Positions 30,902 through 35,113 of a stretch of DNA of 35,113 nt are shown here, piece by piece. Position 1 is the stretch's first letter, and the number at the start of each line of letters is the position of its first letter. Both the position numbers and the translations under genes were made by a program. The notes beneath the pieces are model-generated. The model worked only from the letters and a program-made list of their open reading frames with translations. It was not told the origin of the DNA and made no database searches. Source of the stretch: Pseudomonadota bacterium (GTDB lineage Bacteria; Pseudomonadota; Gammaproteobacteria; Burkholderiales; Burkholderiaceae_C); NCBI GenBank assembly GCA_021808445.1, contig JAKBBP010000022.1:1-35113 (forward strand), given 5' to 3'.

Positions 30902-31480
30902 ATGACCAAGCTCCTGCGCTCCTCCCCCTGGCTGGCCGCGCTGGCCACCGCTGTTCTGCTCGGCGGCTGTGCCTCCGGCGTCAGCCTCGACCACAAGGCC
31001 CCCGTTCAGGCCCAGACCGCCACTCCGGTGGGTGCGCTGGGGGCGGGCGCAAGCGCGCAGGGCGCGGGCCAGAGTTCGGTGGCCGCGGTGCAGACCGCGG
31101 GTGCCGGCAGCCAGGGCGCCGGCGGAGCCAACTCCGGCCCCACCGCCGACGTCGGGCGCAGCGTGTACTTCGCCTACGACAGCTATTCGGTCGACCCGCG
31201 CTACCAGGCCACGATGCAGGGCAATGCCCAGTACCTGGCCTCGCATCCCGCCGCCCACGTGCAATTGCAGGGCAATACGGATGCCCGCGGCAGCCGTGAG
31301 TACAACCTTGCGCTGGGCCAGAAGCGCGCGGACGCGGTGCGCCAGGGCCTGGAACTGCTGGGTGTCAAGCCGGACCAGATGGAAGCCATCAGCTTCGGCA
31401 AGGAAAAGCCCAAGGCCACCGGCGATACCCCGCAGGACTACGCGCAGAACCGCCGCGTGGACATCGTGTACCAGCCCTGA
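30902..31480 (+). CDS. pal: Pal, peptidoglycan-associated lipoprotein
   Basis: Pal anchors the outer membrane to peptidoglycan. The 192-residue precursor has a lipoprotein signal with lipobox LLGGC (cysteine 23), then a linker rich in Ala, Gly and Gln (about 30-80). An OmpA-like domain follows with VYFAYDSYSVDPRYQ and the peptidoglycan-binding stretch ARGSREYNLALGQKRADAV. In the usual GHTDERG motif this protein has GNTDARG: Asn replaces His, and Ala replaces Glu. The gap from tolB is 103 bases with a hairpin. cpoB follows after 30 bases. Confidence 0.95.
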   Translation: MTKLLRSSPWLAALATAVLLGGCASGVSLDHKAPVQAQTATPVGALGAGASAQGAGQSSVAAVQTAGAGSQGAGGANSGPTADVGRSVYFAYDSYSVDPRYQATMQGNAQYLASHPAAHVQLQGNTDARGSREYNLALGQKRADAVRQGLELLGVKPDQMEAISFGKEKPKATGDTPQDYAQNRRVDIVYQP

Positions 31481-31510
31481 TCGCCCACATCCAGCCACGG
31501 AGACCCCGCC

Positions 31511-32290
31511 ATGACGCTCAAGCCCTTCGCATCCGGCGCTCGCCTGCGCCGCGCCGCCGGCGCCCTGGCCCTCGGCCTCGGCGGCCTGGCCTGGACCGGT
31601 GCGGCGCATGCCGACCTGTTCGCCGACAACGACGCGCGCCGCGCCATCCTGCAACTGCGCCAGGAAGTGGCCCAGTTGCAGGCCGACCAGCAATCGCAGG
31701 TCAAGCAGTTGCGCAACTCCATGCTCGATCTGTCCAACCAGATCACCCAGTTGCAAAGCGAGATCGCGCAACTGCGCGGTCAGCAGGACACCAACACCCA
31801 GCAGCTCAACACCGCGCTGGCCAGGATGCAGGCCAGCGAGCACGCGCTGAGCCAGCGCCTGGCGCCTCTGGAGCCCGTGCAGGTGCAGATCGGCGGCAAG
31901 AACTACACGGTGCAGCCGGCCGAGAAGGCCGCCTTCGAGCAGGCGCTGAGCACCTTCCGTGGTGGCCAGTTCGCCAGCGCCACCACGCAGTTCCAGGCCT
32001 TCATCGCCCAGTACCCGACCAGCCCCTACCAGGGTGACGCGAAGTACTGGCTGGGCAACTCGTTGTTCGGCCAGCAGCGCTATCGAGACGCGGCGGCCGC
32101 CTTCCAGGACCTGATCCAGTCGCAGCCGAACGCCCAGCGCGTTCCCGAGGCCATGCTGGGCCTGGCCAACTGCCAGCTCGAGTTGCGCGAGTTCAAGACC
32201 GCGCGGGTCACGCTGCAGCGCCTGATCAAGGACTACCCGCAGTCCGAAGCCGCCGCCGCCGCGCACGACCGGCTGGCGAAGCTGAAGTAA
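31511..32290 (+). CDS. cpoB: CpoB (YbgF), periplasmic TPR protein of Tol-Pal
   Basis: CpoB links Tol-Pal constriction to PBP1B-driven peptidoglycan synthesis at the division site. The 259-residue protein has a signal peptide cut at about AHA-D (residue 35). A Gln/Leu-rich coiled coil at about 45-115 trimerises it. C-terminal TPR repeats from about 140 include [17 protein letters not shown], then [17 protein letters not shown]. It is the third gene of the second Tol cluster. Its stop overlaps the queC start (TAATG). Confidence 0.94.
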   Translation: MTLKPFASGARLRRAAGALALGLGGLAWTGAAHADLFADNDARRAILQLRQEVAQLQADQQSQVKQLRNSMLDLSNQITQLQSEIAQLRGQQDTNTQQLNTALARMQASEHALSQRLAPLEPVQVQIGGKNYTVQPAEKAAFEQALSTFRGGQFASATTQFQAFIAQYPTSPYQGDAKYWLGNSLFGQQRYRDAAAAFQDLIQSQPNAQRVPEAMLGLANCQLELREFKTARVTLQRLIKDYPQSEAAAAAHDRLAKLK

Positions 32291-33000
32291 TGGCCCGCTC
32301 GGCGCTGGCCCGCGCCCCGCGCCCCGGCGCACCGGCCGTGGTGCTGGTCTCCGGCGGCCTGGACTCGGCCACCGTGCTGGCCCTCGCCCGCGAGTCCGGC
32401 TACGCCTGCCACGCGCTGTCGCTGGACTACGGACAGCGACACCGCGCGGAACTCGACGCCGCGCGCCGAGTGTCCCAGGCGCTGGGGGCCGTGCGCCACG
32501 AGATCGTGCAAGTCGATTTCGGTCGCTTCGGCGGCTCTTCGCTGACCGACACCGGAATGCAGGTGCCCACCAGCGCGGGCACCCAGGGCATTCCCAGCAC
32601 CTACGTGCCCGCGCGCAACACGGTGATGCTGTCGCTGGCGCTGTCCTGGGCCGAGGCACTGGACGGACAGGATCTGTTCTACGGCGCCAACGCCGTGGAT
32701 TACTCCGGCTACCCCGACTGCCGCCCCGCCTACGTGGAAGCCTTCGAGCGCCTGGCCAACCTGGCCACGCGCGCCGGAGTGGAGGGGCGGCCCATGCGCG
32801 TGCACGCGCCGATCATCGAGCTGCGCAAGGCCGAGATCATTCGCGAGGGGCTGCGCCTGGGCGTGGATTTCTCGCTCACCGTCAGCTGCTACCAGGCCGA
32901 CGAGCAGGGGCGCGCCTGCGGCCTGTGCGACTCCTGCCGCATCCGCGCCGCCGGTTTCGAGGCCGCCGGCGTGGCCGACCCCACGCGCTACCGCCCCTGA
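32290..33000 (+). CDS. queC: QueC, 7-cyano-7-deazaguanine synthase
   Basis: This enzyme makes preQ0 from 7-carboxy-7-deazaguanine with ATP and ammonia, on the way to queuosine in tRNA. The 236-residue protein has the ATP PP-loop SGGLDSA at 21-27. The four zinc ligands are C200, C210, C213 and C216 ([18 protein letters not shown]). [12 protein letters not shown] is another family mark. The ATG overlaps the cpoB stop by one base. It has no link to Tol function, but queC commonly follows the tol-pal-cpoB genes in proteobacteria. Confidence 0.96.
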   Translation: MARSALARAPRPGAPAVVLVSGGLDSATVLALARESGYACHALSLDYGQRHRAELDAARRVSQALGAVRHEIVQVDFGRFGGSSLTDTGMQVPTSAGTQGIPSTYVPARNTVMLSLALSWAEALDGQDLFYGANAVDYSGYPDCRPAYVEAFERLANLATRAGVEGRPMRVHAPIIELRKAEIIREGLRLGVDFSLTVSCYQADEQGRACGLCDSCRIRAAGFEAAGVADPTRYRP

Positions 33001-33027
33001 GCAGGCGGCCAGCGCCGAGCCTTGCCC

Positions 33028-34152
33028 ATGCCCACGGACCCTTCGACCTCGATGAGCAGCCTGAACCACCTGGTGCTGGGCAGCACCTTCGTGCTCAGCC
33101 TGCTGTTCGGCGCGATCATGCACCGCACCCAGTTCTGCTCCATGGGTTCGGTGGCCGACATCGTCAACTTCGGCGACTGGACGCGCATGCGCATGTGGGG
33201 GCTGGCCATCGCCACGGCCCTGCTCGGCACCACATGGCTGGCGGCCACCGGACAGATCGACCTGTCGGCCAGCATCTACACGGCGCCCAGCCTGAGTTGG
33301 CTGTCGGCGCTGGTCGGCGGCCTGCTGTTCGGCGTGGGCATGGTGCTGGCCTCGGGGTGCGGCAGCAAGACCCTGGTGCGCCTGGGCAGCGGCAGTCTCA
33401 AGGCCCTGGTGGTGTTCACCATGCTGGCCGTCGGGGCCTATGCCACGCTGCGCGGCATCACGGCGCTGCCTCGCGTCTACCTGCTGGACCGCGTGGCCGT
33501 GCAGCTCGCCGGCCGGCAGGACCTGCCCTCCTTGCTGTCCCGGCACACCGGCTGGCCCGCGCGCGACTGGCTGCTGCTGCTGGGCAACGCCGGGAGCCTG
33601 GCGCTGGCCGCGCTGGCGCTGGCCCGGCGCGAAGGCCGCGACGCCCGGTTGTGGCTGGGCGGCCTGGGCATCGGAGCCCTGGTGGTGGCGCTGTGGTGGG
33701 TTTCGGCCCACCTGGGCTTCGTCGCGGAAAATCCCGATACCTTGCAGGCCACCTACGTGGGCAGCGCCGGCAACCATGCCGAATCCTTCACCTTCGTCTC
33801 ACCTCTGGCGGCCACGCTGAACTGGTTGCTCCTGTACAGCGACAGCAGCAACGTGCTGACCATCGGCATCGTCTCGGTGTTCGGGGTGATCCTGGGTTCC
33901 ACGGCGCATGCGCTGGCCACGCGACGCTTCCGCTGGGAGGGCCTGTCCGGACTGGAGGACACGGCCAACCACATTGTCGGTGGCCTGCTCATGGGCATCG
34001 GCGGGGTCACCGCGCTGGGCTGCACCGTCGGACAGGGCATCACCGGCGTGTCCACGCTGTCGCCTACCAGCTGGCTGGCGCTGGGCTCCATCATCGCCGG
34101 CGGCGTGATCGGCGTGAAATACCAGGCCTGGCGCCTGGAACGACAGGCCTGA
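33028..34152 (+). CDS. YeeE/YedE-family transporter, thiosulfate-uptake (TsuA) type
   Basis: This 374-residue inner-membrane protein has about nine hydrophobic helices. The best-known family member, TsuA, takes up thiosulfate through a line of cysteines. Three cysteines sit in conserved-looking places here: C37 in HRTQFCSMG, C111 in ASGCGSKTL, and C332 in LGCTVGQG. The closing GVSTLSPTSWLALGSIIAGG is also typical. I took the ATG at 33028; ATG 33052 is an alternative, and neither has a good ribosome site. tcdA follows after two bases. The substrate could be thiosulfate or another sulfur or selenium compound. Confidence 0.83.
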   Translation: MPTDPSTSMSSLNHLVLGSTFVLSLLFGAIMHRTQFCSMGSVADIVNFGDWTRMRMWGLAIATALLGTTWLAATGQIDLSASIYTAPSLSWLSALVGGLLFGVGMVLASGCGSKTLVRLGSGSLKALVVFTMLAVGAYATLRGITALPRVYLLDRVAVQLAGRQDLPSLLSRHTGWPARDWLLLLGNAGSLALAALALARREGRDARLWLGGLGIGALVVALWWVSAHLGFVAENPDTLQATYVGSAGNHAESFTFVSPLAATLNWLLLYSDSSNVLTIGIVSVFGVILGSTAHALATRRFRWEGLSGLEDTANHIVGGLLMGIGGVTALGCTVGQGITGVSTLSPTSWLALGSIIAGGVIGVKYQAWRLERQA

Positions 34153-34154
34153 GC

Positions 34155-34985
34155 GTGCAAGGCGACGACCGCCCCGATCCGCAGCGTCGCTTCGGCGGCA
34201 TCGCCCGTCTTTATGGCGACGCGGGGCTGGAACGCCTGCGCGGCGCCCACATGGTGGTCGTCGGAGTCGGCGGCGTGGGCTCCTGGGCGGCCGAGGCCCT
34301 GGCGCGCAGCGGCGTGGGCGAGCTCACGCTCATCGACCTCGACCACGTGGCCGAATCCAACATCAACCGCCAGGCCCAGGCGCTGGAGTCGACCCTGGGA
34401 GAACCCAAGGTGCGGGCGCTGAGCCGCCGCCTGCACGACATCCATCCCGATTGCGTGGTGCATGAGGTGGAGGAGTTCCTCAGCGCGGAGAACCTGGCCG
34501 AGCTGCTGCCGGCGAGGACCGACGTGCTGCTGGACTGCTGCGACCAGGTGCGCGCCAAGGCGGCGATGGCCGCGCAGGCATTGCGTTCGGGCATGCCGCT
34601 GATCATCTCGGGTGCCGCCGGCGGCAAGCGCCTGGCGCAGCACGTGCGCGTGATGGACCTGGCCGATGTGCGCGGCGACCCCCTGCTGGCCAAGTTGCGC
34701 TACCGCATGCGGCGCGAACATTCCGCCGCCCGCCAGGGCCTGATCGGACTGCCCTGCGTGTGCTCGGACGAGCCGCGCGCCGCGCTGCTGCAGCCATCCT
34801 GCGCCGCCCCCGAGGACCCTGGCGCGGGGCTGAACTGCGCGGGCTACGGCTCCAGCGTCATGGTCACGGCAAGCTTCGGCATGGCCGCCGCCGGTTTCGC
34901 GGTGGAAGCCGTGGCGCTGCGGCGCGATCTCCCCAGGGACACACGCCGGACACCCGGAAGGCTGGACGCACTTTGTTATGATTGA
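34155..34985 (+). CDS. tcdA: TcdA (CsdL), tRNA threonylcarbamoyladenosine dehydratase
   Basis: TcdA closes the t6A base at tRNA position 37 to its cyclic form, using ATP. It belongs to the ThiF/MoeB/E1 superfamily. The 276-residue protein has the nucleotide-binding glycine loop GVGGVGS at 37-43, the SNINRQ segment that contacts ATP, and LLDCCDQVRAKA, then GLPCVCSDEPR. The GTG start at 34155 is two bases after the transporter stop, so the two are co-transcribed. An open frame continues upstream but is a shadow of the transporter gene. Its target tRNAs include those reading ANN codons such as the tRNA-Lys directly downstream. Confidence 0.94.
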   Translation: MQGDDRPDPQRRFGGIARLYGDAGLERLRGAHMVVVGVGGVGSWAAEALARSGVGELTLIDLDHVAESNINRQAQALESTLGEPKVRALSRRLHDIHPDCVVHEVEEFLSAENLAELLPARTDVLLDCCDQVRAKAAMAAQALRSGMPLIISGAAGGKRLAQHVRVMDLADVRGDPLLAKLRYRMRREHSAARQGLIGLPCVCSDEPRAALLQPSCAAPEDPGAGLNCAGYGSSVMVTASFGMAAAGFAVEAVALRRDLPRDTRRTPGRLDALCYD

Positions 34986-34997
34986 GAGTTTCGGCCT

Positions 34998-35073
34998 GGG
35001 TCGTTAGCTCAGTCGGTAGAGCAGCGGACTTTTAATCCGTTGGTCGCGCGTTCGAGTCGCGCACGACCCACCA
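34998..35073 (+). tRNA. tRNA-Lys (anticodon TTT)
   Basis: A 76-base cloverleaf with encoded CCA. GGGTCGT pairs with ACGACCC in the acceptor; the D arm is AGCTCAGTCGGTAGAGC; the anticodon loop CTTTTAA gives anticodon TTT; the T arm is GCGCG-TTCGAGT-CGCGC. A TATGAT box at 34977-34982, inside the end of tcdA, is a likely -10; no good -35 is seen. Confidence 0.97.
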
Positions 35074-35113
35074 GCGAATTCAACGGGAATCCCACCAGCA
35101 AATCCCACCAGCA
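35067..35113 (+). repeat. Short repeats of the tRNA-Lys 3' end
   Basis: CCCACCAGC occurs three times: at the tRNA end (35067-35075), at 35091-35099 and at 35104-35112. The last two copies form a tandem AATCCCACCAGCA unit of 13 bases. The window stops within or just after this array, so its full length is unknown. Confidence 0.75.

Noticed and set aside
1-35113. CRISPR array or insertion sequence
   Set aside because: No regularly spaced short repeats with unique spacers, no transposase and no terminal inverted repeats with target duplication were found on either strand.

Overview
The window looks like a chromosomal segment of a GC-rich betaproteobacterium, probably of the order Burkholderiales. 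The evidence is very high GC throughout, a tolB-pal-cpoB-queC run, and dnaE, msbA and WaaE-type LPS core genes close together. I cannot name the genus. The window has three parts.

Part 1 (1 to about 11,170, minus strand) is a pel exopolysaccharide operon in the order pelA-pelB-pelC-pelD-pelE-pelF. The genes are tightly packed, with coupled starts at pelA/pelB, pelD/pelE and pelE/pelF. pelF runs off the left edge, and pelG is expected just outside. PelA keeps its hydrolase and deacetylase residues, PelB is a TPR/porin, PelC a lipoprotein, PelD a putative c-di-GMP receptor, PelE a membrane/TPR protein and PelF the cytoplasmic glycosyltransferase. Two long inverted repeats lie in the leader upstream of pelA.

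Part 2 (about 11,390 to 16,063) is a compact island of toxin-antitoxin and toxin-like genes, all on the plus strand. It contains a FitAB-type pair, a broken MNT/HepT remnant, Phd-VapC, HicAB with a 55-residue two-helix membrane protein, and a Fic protein. It abuts the 3' end of a tRNA-Asn gene on the minus strand. The modules are separated by four copies of a repeat of about 70 to 81 bp. Each copy resembles the 3' end of that tRNA-Asn plus its rho-independent terminator, in the same orientation as the tRNA. This resembles serial accretion of small cassettes at a tRNA 3' end, with no integrase in view. It is the most unusual structure in the window.

Part 3 (about 16,070 to the end) is housekeeping. 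It holds ribE (minus), ybgC-tolQ-tolR-tolA (plus), dnaE (minus), a Kef-like antiporter with a YbdK-type carboxylate-amine ligase (plus), msbA (minus), two LPS glycosyltransferases (plus), tolB-pal-cpoB-queC (plus), a YeeE/YedE transporter with tcdA (plus), and tRNA-Lys. The Tol-Pal system is complete but split into two clusters about 10 kb apart. The final 40 bp hold short repeats of the tRNA-Lys 3' end.
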